DNA of 64,000 bases from Ensifer sp. MPMI2T. GTDB lineage: Bacteria; Pseudomonadota; Alphaproteobacteria; Rhizobiales; Rhizobiaceae. Position numbers and translations under genes: made by a program. The notes beneath the pieces are model-generated. The model was not told the origin of the DNA. It did not search any database and was given only the letters and a program-made list of their open reading frames with translations. The stretch is taken from positions 1 to 64,000 of the forward strand of contig NZ_SRXN01000009.1 in NCBI RefSeq assembly GCF_004827385.1, given 5' to 3'. Shown piece after piece: positions 35,448 to 45,313 of this stretch (position 1 is its first letter; every line of letters starts with the position of its first letter).

Positions 35448-36148
35448 TCATTTCCGCTTTACGTACGAGCCGTCGCTGTTCGATTCACACTCAAGCGACG
35501 GAATACTTTCCATCAGCGTAGTGAGGTTCTTGGATCCGTAATTTTGGGGACGGAAACCGGGGATGAGTTTGTTGAGTACGCTGCGGACTGCGCTGAGGTG
35601 AGCCCTGCCTCCCTCTCTCGATGTCTCGTCTATTGCAGCGAGGATTTCCTGCAAAGGCGGCTTCGGTTTGCTGGAACTGGGATTGGTTTTTGCATCCTCC
35701 TTAAGAAGAAGGTCGCAATAAAAGAAGTCATTGCAAGAATTCACATAGGGCTCGGACGCCTTCTTTTCTCCAAAGCCGTAAACAGACAAGCCGTCCTCCG
35801 GATTCGGCTTGCGAGAGATGTGAAGTCGCTGTCGCTGGACGCAATGCAGAAGCCATCGACCTGCCCGCGATGCAGGATATCCATCGCATCGACCGCCAGC
35901 TTCAAATCGGAGGCGTTCTTGCTCCTCGCAGCCGGCGCGACGTGGACCGGAGACAGCGCATGTTTATGTACGAACGGCTCCCAAGGTGTCATAGAAGGAC
36001 GGCCGAAATTGCCGTAAACGCGCTTGATGATAATTGTGCCGATGGCCGACGCTTCGCGAATGATCAGCGGCAGAAAATCGGAGCGAATATTATCGGCGTC
36101 TATCAATATCGCCAGGCGATCACGTTGCTTCCGAGAGTCAATTCCCAT
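35448..36148 (-). pseudogene. NYN (LabA/DUF88) endonuclease-like protein with OST-HTH domain, frameshifted
   Basis: Two overlapping frames form one known architecture. Frame 1 (36148 down to about 35800): NYN nuclease domain with LAILIDADNIRSD, VYGNFG, NASDLKLAVDAMDILHRG and FCIASSDSDFTSLASRI. Frame 2 (from about 35800 to 35448): GLSVYGFGEKKASEPYV then an OST-HTH/LOTUS domain (LQEILAAIDETSREGGRAHL). The switch lies at about 35795-35800, where adding one base to a GG/CC run would restore RIREDGLSVYGFG. Base composition is AT-richer than its neighbours. Either a decayed gene, a sequencing error, or slippage. NYN-LOTUS proteins are thought to act on RNA. Confidence 0.75.
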
Positions 36149-36257
36149 TTTGATTACGCCTATACATCGACATTTCTGAAATTAGCTCGAACTATGCGGC
36201 GCACGCCTCAGGATTGTCAATCTGCGCGGACTTTAGGCTTGGTTGTGGATACAGGCG

Positions 36258-37163
36258 TTATTTCTGCGCGCGTCCAACCTTTGCTGCCAGATCGAGAAAC
36301 GCCCGCAGTTTGGGCTGAGTCTGGGCTTTGGCAGGAAAATAGATGAAGAGGCCCGGCGATGTCGGCAGGTAGGCTTGGAGCACGCGTTCGAGACGCCCGG
36401 CTGTGACGGCCTCGCGGACCGACGGCTCCGGCAGATAGGCCAACCCCATCCCCGCTTGCGCCAGTTCGATGAGCAGCAGGAAGTCGTTGACGGTCAGCCC
36501 GCCCGGCGCGTCGACGGAGAAATCGCGCCCCTCACGCTCGAACTCCCAGCGATAGATCGTGCCCGAAGTGGGATAACGGTAGCGGATCGCCTCGTGCCGC
36601 GTCAGTTCCTCCGGCGTTGCCGGACGTCCCCGTTTGGCGAAATAGGACGGAGCGCCGACGATGGCCCAGGCAATGTCGGGGGTGAGCCTGACGGCGACCA
36701 TATCCTTTTCGACGGCCTCGCCAATGCGGATGCCGGCATCGAAGCCGCGTTCGGTGATATCGATCGCCGCGTCATCGATCGAAATTTCCACCGACACTTC
36801 CGGATAGGCTTGCCGAAAGCGCGGCAGCAGCGGCGTCAGAACGAGCGGGATCGCCATGCGCGGAACGGTCAGGCGGAGGTTGCCGATCGGCCGATCGCGA
36901 AAACCGCCAAGCAGGTCATAGGCTTCGGCGATCTCGGATGCCGCCGGGCGCACGCGCAGCAGCAATGCGCTGCCTGCCTCCGTCAGAGCCACGCGGCGCG
37001 TCGTGCGAACGAAGAGCGGAACGCCAAGCCGAGCCTCGAGCGCCTTGATCGTCTGACTGACGGCATTCGGCGTAACGCCGAGTGTGGCTGCGGCGGTGGT
37101 GAAGCTGCGATGCTCCGCCACTGCCAGAAATTCCGTCAAACCGCTGAAGGGGTCGGTCGCCAC
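36258..37163 (-). CDS. LysR family transcriptional regulator
   Basis: About 301 residues. Winged helix-turn-helix at the N-terminus (EFLAVAEHRSFTTAAATLGV, TPNAVSQTIKALEARLGVPL) and a LysR substrate domain. I chose the GTG at 37163 (VATDPFSGLTEFL); a frame to 37223 would add 20 unconserved residues including several Cys. Divergent from an aldo-keto reductase gene 124 bases away, which it probably regulates, together with itself. Inducer unknown. Confidence 0.88.
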   Translation of the reverse strand: MATDPFSGLTEFLAVAEHRSFTTAAATLGVTPNAVSQTIKALEARLGVPLFVRTTRRVALTEAGSALLLRVRPAASEIAEAYDLLGGFRDRPIGNLRLTVPRMAIPLVLTPLLPRFRQAYPEVSVEISIDDAAIDITERGFDAGIRIGEAVEKDMVAVRLTPDIAWAIVGAPSYFAKRGRPATPEELTRHEAIRYRYPTSGTIYRWEFEREGRDFSVDAPGGLTVNDFLLLIELAQAGMGLAYLPEPSVREAVTAGRLERVLQAYLPTSPGLFIYFPAKAQTQPKLRAFLDLAAKVGRAQK

Positions 37164-37287
37164 CGTCGCGCCATTATGAAGCTGTTCTTCACAACCTTTA
37201 CAGAGACATCCTATTTTTCGCAATAATCCGTTTTGGCATGATCATCGCCAACAGCAATATGGTCCCTTGGGCAGAACGGAGGAAAAC

Positions 37288-38322
37288 ATGCAGTACACAA
37301 CACTCGGCAATACCGGTCTCGTGGTTTCGCGTCTTGCTTTCGGCGCCATGACCTTCACGGCCGGCGACCGCAGCATCGGCGCAGTCTACAGGACGGATGC
37401 CGAGGCGGCTGCTGCTCTTGTCGGGAAGGCACTGGATGCCGGCATCAATTTTTTCGATACGGCCGACGCATACGCATCCGGTCAGTCGGAGCGCATTCTC
37501 GGCGAGGCGCTCAGATCGCGCCGCGATGAGGTGGTGATCGCCACTAAGGTCGGCTTTCGCACCGGCACGCCGCTGACGCAGGCCGGCCTCTCCCGTCGCC
37601 ACATTCTCTGGTCCGTGGATCAGAGCCTGAAGCGGCTCGGCACGGACTGGATCGACGTCTACCTCGTCCACAAGGAGGATCCCTACACGCCGCTCGAGGA
37701 GACATTGTCGGCGCTCGACGAGGTCGTCCGCTCTGGCAAGGCGCGCTACATCGGCTTCTCGAACTGGTCGGCCTGGAAGGTCGCGGCGGCGCTCGAAATC
37801 CAGAAGGCCGCGGGCTTCGCGCGCTTCACGCACGGGCAGATGCATTATTCCCTGCTCGGCCGGGACGTCGAACGCGACGTGATCCCGATGATGCAGCGCT
37901 ACGGCCTGGGAATGACGGTGTGGAGCCCGCTCGCCTCGGGCTTCCTCTCCGGCAAGTACACCCCCGATAATCTCGGGGATCCTGACAATCGCTATTCCGG
38001 CTTTGACATTCTGCCTTTCGACAAGGAGCACGGCTTCCAGCTCGTCGAGCGCATGCGCACGATCGCCGACGCGCACGGGGCAAGCGTCGCGCAGGTGGCG
38101 ATATCCTGGCTGCTGGCGAAGGATGCAGTGACCAGCGTGCTGCTCGGCGCCTCCAAGCTGCATCAGCTGGAGGACAACATCGGCGCCGCCGAGCTTGCGT
38201 TGACGGGAGGCGAGATCGCGGCACTCGATGCAGAGACCATGCCGGCGCCGGTCTATCCGAACTGGTTCATCGACAATCTCGCCGACCAACCGGTAGCGCA
38301 GGTCCTGGGTAAAGGTCGATAA
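37288..38322 (+). CDS. Aldo/keto reductase
   Basis: 344 residues from the ATG at 37288 (GGAGGAAAAC upstream). NADPH-dependent (alpha/beta)8 barrel oxidoreductase. Catalytic tetrad: Asp and Tyr in FDTADAYASGQSE, Lys in VVIATKVGF, His in VYLVHKEDP. The NADP-binding end is VTSVLLGASKLHQLEDNI. Substrate unknown. Controlled, by position, by the divergent LysR gene. Confidence 0.9.
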   Translation: MQYTTLGNTGLVVSRLAFGAMTFTAGDRSIGAVYRTDAEAAAALVGKALDAGINFFDTADAYASGQSERILGEALRSRRDEVVIATKVGFRTGTPLTQAGLSRRHILWSVDQSLKRLGTDWIDVYLVHKEDPYTPLEETLSALDEVVRSGKARYIGFSNWSAWKVAAALEIQKAAGFARFTHGQMHYSLLGRDVERDVIPMMQRYGLGMTVWSPLASGFLSGKYTPDNLGDPDNRYSGFDILPFDKEHGFQLVERMRTIADAHGASVAQVAISWLLAKDAVTSVLLGASKLHQLEDNIGAAELALTGGEIAALDAETMPAPVYPNWFIDNLADQPVAQVLGKGR

Positions 38323-38330
38323 GCTCTCAG

Positions 38331-38360
38331 AAAAACGCCGGCACTAGGGGCGCCGGCGTT
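38331..38360 (-). terminator. Terminator of prs
   Basis: AACGCCGGC (38334-38342) pairs with GCCGGCGTT (38352-38360); AAAAA on the plus strand gives a U-run for minus-strand transcripts. Eighty bases beyond the prs stop. It may also serve the aldo-keto reductase. Confidence 0.7.
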
Positions 38361-38439
38361 GATACATTCAGCGATTCTAAGTACTACACCGGCCTTTGTG
38401 CGTCTCAAGGGACAAGCGGCGCTGTCGAACCGAACGATC

Positions 38440-39372
38440 TTAGTCGAAGAGGCTCGAAACCGATTCTTCTTGGCTGGTGCGGCTGATCGCTTCGCCGATC
38501 AAGGCGGCGGTTGAGATGACGCGGATATTGTGCGCCGACTGGACGGCTGTCGTCGGCTGAATGGAATCGGTAATGACCAGTTCCTTCAGCATGGAGGAGG
38601 CGACGCGGGTCACCGCGCCGCCGGAAAGGACGCCGTGGGTGATGTAGGCAGTAACGCTGGTGGCGCCATTCTTCAAAAGGGCCTCGGCGCCGTTGCAAAG
38701 CGTGCCACCGGAATCGACGATGTCGTCGATCAGGATGCAGTCCTTGCCGCTCACATCGCCGATGACGTTCATGACTTCCGATTCACCGGGGCGATCGCGG
38801 CGTTTGTCGACGATCGCCAGCAGACAGTCGAGGCGTTTTGCAAGCGCGCGGGCGCGCACGACGCCGCCGACGTCCGGCGAGACGACCATGACGTTCTTGA
38901 GGTCATAGTTCTCCTTGACGTCGCGTGCCAGGATCGGAACCGCATAGAGGTTGTCGGTCGGGATGTCGAAGAAACCCTGGATCTGGCCAGCGTGAAGATC
39001 GAGGGTGAGAACGCGGTCAGCTCCAGCTTCGGTGATGAGGTTGGCGACCAGCTTGGCGGAGATCGGCGTGCGGGGACCGGGTTTGCGGTCCTGTCGGGCA
39101 TAGCCGAAGTAAGGAAGGACGGCGGTAATGCGGCGGGCGGAAGATCGACGCACCGCATCGATCATGATGAGCAGTTCCATCAGATGATCGTTGGTCGGAA
39201 ACGAGGTGGACTGGACGATGAAAACGTCCTCGCCGCGCACGTTTTCGCCGATTTCGACGAAGATTTCCTGGTCGGCGAACCGCCTTACTGTAGCTTTCCC
39301 GAGGGGGAGGTTGAGATAGTTGCAGATCGCTTCGGCAAGCAGCCGGTTCGAATTGCCTGCGAAAACCTTCAT
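38440..39372 (-). CDS. prs: Ribose-phosphate pyrophosphokinase
   Basis: 310 residues from the ATG at 39372; an open frame to 39468 adds nothing conserved. Makes PRPP from ribose 5-phosphate and ATP for nucleotide, His and Trp synthesis. Signatures: [36 protein letters not shown], the [17 protein letters not shown] metal/ribose site and the PRPP loop [14 protein letters not shown]. Monocistronic by spacing, with a terminator behind. Confidence 0.97.
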   Translation of the reverse strand: MKVFAGNSNRLLAEAICNYLNLPLGKATVRRFADQEIFVEIGENVRGEDVFIVQSTSFPTNDHLMELLIMIDAVRRSSARRITAVLPYFGYARQDRKPGPRTPISAKLVANLITEAGADRVLTLDLHAGQIQGFFDIPTDNLYAVPILARDVKENYDLKNVMVVSPDVGGVVRARALAKRLDCLLAIVDKRRDRPGESEVMNVIGDVSGKDCILIDDIVDSGGTLCNGAEALLKNGATSVTAYITHGVLSGGAVTRVASSMLKELVITDSIQPTTAVQSAHNIRVISTAALIGEAISRTSQEESVSSLFD

Positions 39373-39646
39373 TGACGGTCCGCCTTGAGCTGGCGCGGCC
39401 ACCGTCCGGATGCAGTCCGGGGCGGTTTTCTCCGCGCAAAATCCGTGAGCCATTCCGATCGCGGGCAATCTTTACGGATGGCCGCTGTTCAGAGCTGATC
39501 GGCCGCTTTTTAGCGTCCCTGAACCTGAATGCAAGGGGGAATGCTGCGGCGCAAAGGCCATTACCCTAAAAACTTTGTGTCAGCCGGCAAGATCACGATG
39601 ATTTTGTGTCGCGGGATACGGGGCGGAAAACCGCGCACGCTTTTCC

Positions 39647-40564
39647 TCATCCGGCCGTCGACCGACGCCAATCGAGGTAGGCCTTGATGGTCTTGGTGGC
39701 GATCGCCTGCATCGTTTCCGGCGGGACCGCGCTCCAGGGCTCGGCGGCCGTGCTCGCGACGGTGTCCTGGCCCTGGATGCGGTGCAGGCGGTTGCCGCTG
39801 CCATCGAGAATGTCCCAGACATAGACGACCGTCGTCTTGCCGCCATCGTTGAGCGCCGAAAAGTAGCCCTTGAGGATATGCTCGCTCGTCTTGTCCGCAG
39901 AGCCCTTGATCGCCAGCCCCTGCGCGCGGGCGTCGGCGCCGAGCTGTTTCGAAAGCGGGGTCACCGCCTCGACCGGTGCGCCGATGATCGGCAGGAAGCG
40001 AATGCCGGCCGAGCCGCTTGCGGCCGCTGGCAGGGCGGCGTGGTTTACTTGTTGTTGCTGCGCGGCCGCTGCTGGTTCCGTGGAAGATTGCTGCCGGGCC
40101 GGCTCCTGCTGAGGGGCGGGGCTTTCTATGCGCGTGGTCTGGACCTTCCTTACCTCAACCTCGGCGGTCTCGTCTCGCCCAGTCTCGCCTTGTTCGATCT
40201 CGCCTTGTACGGTTTGGACCTGCCTTGTCTGGATCGGTGCCTCACCTTCGGCAAGGCGGTTTGCTTGGGCGTCGAGCGTGCCGGCAGGGTCCGAGTAGTT
40301 TGCATCGCCCGTGGCATATTGCGTCGGCGGGCCGGAGATGTTCGGCTGCGCAGAGAAGGCGGCCGTGCTGCTTGGTGGCACGGTTTGCACCGGAACGATG
40401 GCCGTTTGCGTCGACATCGTGTCGAGATCGGACTGCGTCACGGGCGGGGAACGAAAGGTCCCGGCGCCCACGTCCACCTGCGGTATCAGCACATCCGTGC
40501 TGCTGCAGCCTGTAATTGATGTTGCAAGACCAAGGCTTGCGATAGGCATGATCAGCTTTCGCAT
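39647..40564 (-). CDS. Putative lipoprotein with Gln/Glu/Thr-rich linker
   Basis: 305 residues from the ATG at 40564. Lipoprotein signal peptide with lipobox ITGC-SS at about residue 20. Residues about 60-190 are low complexity (TRQVQTVQGEIEQGETG, QQEPARQQSS, AAAAQQQQVN). The C-terminal 120 residues look folded (RFLPIIGAPVEAVTPLSKQL, LKGYFSALNDGGKTTVVYVWDILD) and resemble rhizobial outer membrane lipoproteins of unknown function. Spaced 80 or more bases from both neighbours. Confidence 0.78.
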   Translation of the reverse strand: MRKLIMPIASLGLATSITGCSSTDVLIPQVDVGAGTFRSPPVTQSDLDTMSTQTAIVPVQTVPPSSTAAFSAQPNISGPPTQYATGDANYSDPAGTLDAQANRLAEGEAPIQTRQVQTVQGEIEQGETGRDETAEVEVRKVQTTRIESPAPQQEPARQQSSTEPAAAAQQQQVNHAALPAAASGSAGIRFLPIIGAPVEAVTPLSKQLGADARAQGLAIKGSADKTSEHILKGYFSALNDGGKTTVVYVWDILDGSGNRLHRIQGQDTVASTAAEPWSAVPPETMQAIATKTIKAYLDWRRSTAG

Positions 40565-40705
40565 CGTTCCCACCGTCCGTCTCGACTCTAACAGTCGGAG
40601 CGGGATGGGAGCTTCGCACGTCCTGATCCCGTTCCGGATTCGTGACCGCTTCTATGAAGCTGCCTCCGTTCGTCCGTCTCGGTCGGAAATCATAGGCGGA
40701 TTTCC

Positions 40706-41857
40706 TTACGCAGAAATGAAGTCCAGTCCGTAACGTGAGAGCGCGCGCGGCTTATCCGGTGTCGTGAGATACGTCTGGCCGAGGGTCATGGCTGTTCCGC
40801 TGTCGGAATCCATGATGATCATGTGCACGAAGAGCGACATGTCCGGCTCGATCTCCTCGGGGTTGCCGACATGGAACATCTGGTGTTCCATCCAGGAGGG
40901 CGAGAAGCGTGCGCCAAGAGAATAGCCGCAGGCGTTCAGACGGTGGCGGGCGAGGCCGCGTTCGTCCATGATCTTAGCGTGGACGTCGAACACGGTGCCG
41001 AAGGTGTTACCGGGACGGAGCACCATTTCGATCGCCTGGATCGTCTCGCGGCAGGCGCTGTAGAGCTCACGATGGCGGTTGGTCGGCTCTCCGATCACGA
41101 CGGTGCGCATCATCGCCGCATGGTAATGGGCGCTGACGCCTGCCCATTCAAGGGTCAACTGGTCGTTGGCGTCGAGCGTGCGCCGGCCCGACTTGTAGCG
41201 GCAGAGCAGGGCGTCGGCGCCCGAGCCGATGATGAATTCGTTGGCCGGATAGTCGCCGCCGCCAGCAAAGACCGCGCCCTGCATGGCCGCGAGAATGGCG
41301 GCCTCGCTGCCACCCGGGCGGATCAGTGGCAGAGCCGCTTCGAGCGCGTCGTCGGCGAGGCTGGCGGCCTTTTCGATATGGGCGATTTCGGTGGGGCTCT
41401 TGATCAGACGAAGGCGGCTCACAAGCAACGAGGCGTCGATCAATTCGCCGAAGTTGGCAAGTTGATGGTCGACCAGCCGTGCCGTCCTGCCGGTCATGCC
41501 GTGCGTGTCGTATTCGACGCCGATGCGGCAGCCGAGCAGATCGAGTTCATTGAGGAGGTTCTTGAGGTCCACCGCCGGATCGGAATTGACCCGGTCCACC
41601 CAAATCTCAATGCGCTCGATATTGGACGTGTGACGCGCCTGGCGCAGGTCGGCCGAGCGCGTCAAGAGTACCATCGAGCCGTCTCTCTTGACGACCAGCG
41701 TCTGAAAAAAGCAGTAGCCGAACGTATCGTAACCGGTCAGCCAGTACATGCTCTCCTGGGCGAAGAGCAGCAGGGCGTCGAGCTTCTCTTCCTGCATTCT
41801 GGCTGTCAGCCGCGCAAGGCGGGCTGCGTATTCCTCTGCCGCAAACTGAAGCGCCAT
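40706..41857 (-). CDS. M24 family (creatinase/ectoine hydrolase-like) protein
   Basis: 383 residues: a creatinase N-terminal domain (1-150, with RLTARMQEEKLDALLLF) and a pita-bread domain (about 160-383). The five metal ligands of aminopeptidase P/Met-AP are not conserved: the first Asp is Glu-Trp (LTLEWAG), the second is Ala (HAAMMRT), GHGIG becomes GYSLGARF, and the two Glu positions read MIIMD and MTLGQ. That fits metal-free creatinase- or ectoine-hydrolase-type amidohydrolases rather than peptidases. Begins one base after the pgeF stop. Confidence 0.78.
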   Translation of the reverse strand: MALQFAAEEYAARLARLTARMQEEKLDALLLFAQESMYWLTGYDTFGYCFFQTLVVKRDGSMVLLTRSADLRQARHTSNIERIEIWVDRVNSDPAVDLKNLLNELDLLGCRIGVEYDTHGMTGRTARLVDHQLANFGELIDASLLVSRLRLIKSPTEIAHIEKAASLADDALEAALPLIRPGGSEAAILAAMQGAVFAGGGDYPANEFIIGSGADALLCRYKSGRRTLDANDQLTLEWAGVSAHYHAAMMRTVVIGEPTNRHRELYSACRETIQAIEMVLRPGNTFGTVFDVHAKIMDERGLARHRLNACGYSLGARFSPSWMEHQMFHVGNPEEIEPDMSLFVHMIIMDSDSGTAMTLGQTYLTTPDKPRALSRYGLDFISA

Positions 41858-41858
41858 T

Positions 41859-42653
41859 TCAAATCTCCCGTATGCAGATCGCCGACATTTGCCGGCCGTA
41901 GTCTGGCTCCTGTCTGTGCGTCGTGCGGCGGTAGGAAAAGAAGCGGTCCTCGTCCGCGTAGGTGCAAATGTCGAGGTTTTCCGCCGTCACGCCGGCTTCC
42001 GTCAGTCGCCGGATCGTCAGCCCCGGCAGGTCGAACATGGCATGACCATTCCGTCCGGAAGGGCTGAAGAAAGATGCATAGTCCTCGTCGGCGGCAATGA
42101 ACCGTTCGACGAATTCGGCCCCGACCTCGTAATGTGTCCGGCTGATGGAAGGGCCAAGGCAGGCGATGATCCGGTCACGGCGGGCGCCGAGCGAGATCAT
42201 CGCGTCGATGGTGCTTTCAAGAATCCCGCCGAGGGCGCCTTTCCAACCGGCATGGGCAGCACCGATCACGCCGACTTGCGGATCGGTAAAGAGCACGGGC
42301 CCGCAATCGGCTGAAAGAACTCCGAGCACGATGCCCGGGATCGCGGTCACGAGCGCGTCGGCGTCGGGGCGCGCGCCATCATAGCTGCCGTCAACGACGA
42401 TAACGTCCGGCGAGTGGATCTGGTGGACGGTTGCAAGCCGCCGCGGCTCGGCATCAAACCAGCGCGCCACGCGCGCCCGGTTTTCGCCGACGCGTTCGCG
42501 GTCGTCCTTCGAGCCGAGGCCGACATTCAGGCCGCGATAGATGCCTTCGGAAACGCCGCCCTTGCGGGTGAAATAGCCGTGTGCGATCGCCGGTCCCGCC
42601 TGCGCGCTGAAGAGCGGACTCTGAACCGGGGAAAGCGAGGCATCATCCTGCAT
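41859..42653 (-). CDS. pgeF: Peptidoglycan editing factor PgeF (YfiH family)
   Basis: 264 residues. The copper-oxidase-like metal site is seen as VLSADCGPVLF, AAHAGWKGALGG and ACLGPSISRTHYEVG. YfiH/PgeF proteins are purine nucleoside or aminoacyl-peptidoglycan editing enzymes; earlier called laccase-domain proteins. Starts an operon with the M24 protein (one-base gap). A family 2 mosaic element sits between it and the upstream midA-like gene. Confidence 0.9.
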   Translation of the reverse strand: MQDDASLSPVQSPLFSAQAGPAIAHGYFTRKGGVSEGIYRGLNVGLGSKDDRERVGENRARVARWFDAEPRRLATVHQIHSPDVIVVDGSYDGARPDADALVTAIPGIVLGVLSADCGPVLFTDPQVGVIGAAHAGWKGALGGILESTIDAMISLGARRDRIIACLGPSISRTHYEVGAEFVERFIAADEDYASFFSPSGRNGHAMFDLPGLTIRRLTEAGVTAENLDICTYADEDRFFSYRRTTHRQEPDYGRQMSAICIREI

Positions 42654-42789
42654 CGGTGTTCTCGCCCTTGCTATCCTAAGGTTTCATTGAAATTGAGGCG
42701 CGTCGCGGCCCCGTGATTTGCGGCTGATTTGCGGCGCGATGTTGACCCGGCATGCCGGCACTGTCAATCACCGTACCGTCGCCGGCTTT

Positions 42790-42868
42790 GTGCATGTGCC
42801 CTTAAACCGGAATCGATTTGCGGAAAAAACATGCAGCAATTCAAAGGGCTACGGCGCCGTCGTGCATG
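42790..42868. repeat. Mosaic element, family 2 (degenerate)
   Basis: CCTTAAACCGGAATCG..ATTTGCGG is a decayed first palindrome, followed by the conserved ATGCAGCAATTCAAAGGGCT and a short GGCGCCGTCG end. Lies just past the midA-like stop. Confidence 0.65.
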
Positions 42869-42903
42869 TGAAAAAGACGCTCGACGGTGCAGACAGTTGA
42901 TCC

Positions 42904-44007
42904 TTACTGTGCCTTTTTCTGGAACGGCGCCAGCGTGACTTCGGGACTGCTGACCGCCAGCACCTTGAACAATTCGCCCATCTTTCCGGCCCCGGAGCCC
43001 GCGAGCCGTTCGACGGCGGAGCGAATGCCTTCCTGCGTCAGCGTGTCCTTGTCGCGGCCGAGTGCCGCCGCCCGCTCGAGCAGGCCGAGACCAACGAGGA
43101 AATCACCCTGATGGGCAAGTCCATTGACCTGCAACCCCTCCGCCTTTGCGCGGCGGGCAAGCTGTTCGAAATCGACATGGCTCGTGAGATCGGCCTGGCC
43201 GGGATTGGCAAGCGGAGGATCATAGCGATGCTCGCGGACCGCTTGCAGCGTGTCTCCATAGCCGGTCGCCAGATGTCCGTAGTCGATGATGATCGCCGTG
43301 CCGCCACCGGCGCGAAGACGCTCGCAGAGTGCAGTCATGACGGCGTCGCGCGCCGGGGCGATTTCGAAAATCGTACCTTCGCCGACCGATTGCGCCGGTG
43401 ACGGCAGAAGCGACGGATCGATGCCCGCGACACCGGCCGCAAAGATCAATCCATCATCGGCATCGAGCCCTATCACACGTTCACGGAATCCCTGCGTAGT
43501 GCGAACGAATTGGCGGATGGGAACTGCGTCGAAAAGCTCGTTTGCCGCGAGTAGCAGAAAACCTTCAGGCAGAGTTTCGAAGCTCGCGTGCCAATGCACC
43601 TTGCTCTCGTGCCCTGTGAGTGTTTCGGCCTGCACCCTCTGCAGCCGCTCGCTCGTCTCTACGAGATGGACGCTCGCCGACCGATAGAGATCAGGCGCCA
43701 GACGGGCTATGACGCGCAGCATGTCGGACATCATCGTGCCTCGGCCTGGGCCGATCTCGGCGATGAGCGCGGGCTCAGGACGGCCGTGCTCCTGCCACGC
43801 ATGCACCAGGAATATCCCGATCATTTCGCCGAAAAGCTGGCTGATCTCCGGCGCGGTCGTGAAATCGCCGGCGCGGCCGAATGGTTCGCGAACACGATAA
43901 TAGCCGTACTGCGGATCGGCGAGGCAGAGCGAAAAATAGTCGGTGACGCTGATAGGGCCGTTGGCTTTGATCAGCGCCTTGATCTTGTCGGCAAGAGGAT
44001 TCGTCAT
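42904..44007 (-). CDS. MidA/NDUFAF7-type SAM-dependent methyltransferase
   Basis: 367 residues, DUF185 family. SAM-binding motif IAEIGPGRGTMMSDMLR around residues 84-100, preceded by DPQYGYYRVREPFGRAGDFTTAPEIS, the family signature. The human and Dictyostelium members (NDUFAF7, MidA) methylate an arginine in complex I subunit NDUFS2 during its assembly; a similar target is likely but unproved in rhizobia. Twelve bases after lgt, so co-transcribed with it. Confidence 0.9.
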   Translation of the reverse strand: MTNPLADKIKALIKANGPISVTDYFSLCLADPQYGYYRVREPFGRAGDFTTAPEISQLFGEMIGIFLVHAWQEHGRPEPALIAEIGPGRGTMMSDMLRVIARLAPDLYRSASVHLVETSERLQRVQAETLTGHESKVHWHASFETLPEGFLLLAANELFDAVPIRQFVRTTQGFRERVIGLDADDGLIFAAGVAGIDPSLLPSPAQSVGEGTIFEIAPARDAVMTALCERLRAGGGTAIIIDYGHLATGYGDTLQAVREHRYDPPLANPGQADLTSHVDFEQLARRAKAEGLQVNGLAHQGDFLVGLGLLERAAALGRDKDTLTQEGIRSAVERLAGSGAGKMGELFKVLAVSSPEVTLAPFQKKAQ

Positions 44008-44019
44008 GCACCCGTCCAG

Positions 44020-44862
44020 TTATGCGGTCGCTGCTGCCCGGCGTGCGCGCGCGATCGCCCATATGCCTGCCAGAGCCATCGGCAGGGAAAGTACCATGCC
44101 CATAGTCAGCCAGTCGCCAGCCAGATAGCCGATCTGAGCGTCCGGTTCGCGGAAGAATTCGACAAAAATGCGGCTCGCGGCATAGCCGCACGCGAATATG
44201 CCACAGACCAGACCGGGTACCTTCAATGCCTTGCGACGGTAGACGAAATAAGCAAGCACAAGGAGGAGCAGAATGCCTTCAAGCGCGGCCTCATAGAGCT
44301 GGCTCGGGTGGCGGGAGAAGGGACCGCCGGTCGGAAAGACGATTGCCCAGGGCGCGGAAGACAAACGTCCCCAGAGTTCGCCGTTGATGAAGTTGGCGAT
44401 GCGGCCGAAAAAGAGGCCGATCGGCACCACGGCGGCGACGACGTCGAACAGGCTCCAGACGGCAATGGCATGGCGCCGCGCGAAAATGATCATCGCGAAC
44501 ATCGTGCCGAGAAGGCCACCGTGAAACGACATGCCACCGTTCCAGATCTCGATTGCGCGGATCGGATTCTGCAGGACGGAGCTCAGATCGTAGAAAAGGA
44601 TGTATCCGATGCGCCCGCCAAGGACGATGCCGGCGGCAACCCAGAGCAGGAAATCGTCAAGCTGCGTCAGGTTGAAGGCGGGGGTTCCGTTGCGCCAGAG
44701 CGAGGTGTTCTGGACGATGCGGCGCGCATAAAGCCAGCCGATGAGAATGCCCGCGACATAGGCGAGGCCGTACCAATGAACGGCGAACGGCCCGATCGTG
44801 AAGATGACGGGATCGATTTCCGGGAAGGGAAGGATGCCGAGGCGGGTGGCGATTGTTTCCAA
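44020..44862 (-). CDS. lgt: Prolipoprotein diacylglyceryl transferase
   Basis: About 280 residues from a TTG at 44862 ([18 protein letters not shown]), matching the family length; the open frame to 44925 adds 21 unconserved residues. Transfers diacylglycerol to the lipobox Cys of prolipoproteins in the inner membrane. The Lgt signature [14 protein letters not shown] is exact, and [17 protein letters not shown] carries the essential His. Seven or so transmembrane helices. First gene of the lgt-midA pair. Confidence 0.95.
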   Translation of the reverse strand: METIATRLGILPFPEIDPVIFTIGPFAVHWYGLAYVAGILIGWLYARRIVQNTSLWRNGTPAFNLTQLDDFLLWVAAGIVLGGRIGYILFYDLSSVLQNPIRAIEIWNGGMSFHGGLLGTMFAMIIFARRHAIAVWSLFDVVAAVVPIGLFFGRIANFINGELWGRLSSAPWAIVFPTGGPFSRHPSQLYEAALEGILLLLVLAYFVYRRKALKVPGLVCGIFACGYAASRIFVEFFREPDAQIGYLAGDWLTMGMVLSLPMALAGIWAIARARRAAATA

Positions 44863-45046
44863 GGTCTTGTCTCGTGCCGGCCGGTTGTTTTGGCGGAAGA
44901 TGGCGATCGAATCCGGGCGGGTCAAGCCGCCGGGTGCGGCCCGTCACCCCGGCGCCGTCTTATTTTTCTTGCATCCTTTCGCCGACAACCCTACCTCAAT
45001 TTCAAGACCGCGCTGCTAGCGCGATGCTGAAATGGAGATCTGGACA

Positions 45047-45313
45047 ATGAGCAATGGAGCCAACCGCATTCTGGACGACTTTGCCAAGCTGATGACCGAT
45101 GCGGCGGGCGCGGCCCAGGGCGTGCGACGCGAGGTCGAGACGGCTTTCCGCGCGCAGGCCGAAAGCTGGCTGAACTCGCTTGATGTCGTCAAGCGCGAGG
45201 AATTCGAGGCGATCAAGGAAATGGCCGTCAAGGCGCGCGAGGAAAACGACGCGCTGCTTGCCCGCATCGAAGCGCTCGAAGCGCGCCTCGCAGAGACTGG
45301 AAAGAAAAAGTAA
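45047..45313 (+). CDS. UbiK-family accessory factor (BMFP domain)
   Basis: 88 residues from the ATG at 45047 with GGAG upstream. N-terminal amphipathic segment (NGANRILDDFAKLMTDAAGAAQ) and a C-terminal coiled coil (REEFEAIKEMAVKAREENDA). Members of COG2960 form trimers, and the E. coli protein UbiK assists ubiquinone biosynthesis. Divergent from lgt. Confidence 0.85.
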   Translation: MSNGANRILDDFAKLMTDAAGAAQGVRREVETAFRAQAESWLNSLDVVKREEFEAIKEMAVKAREENDALLARIEALEARLAETGKKK

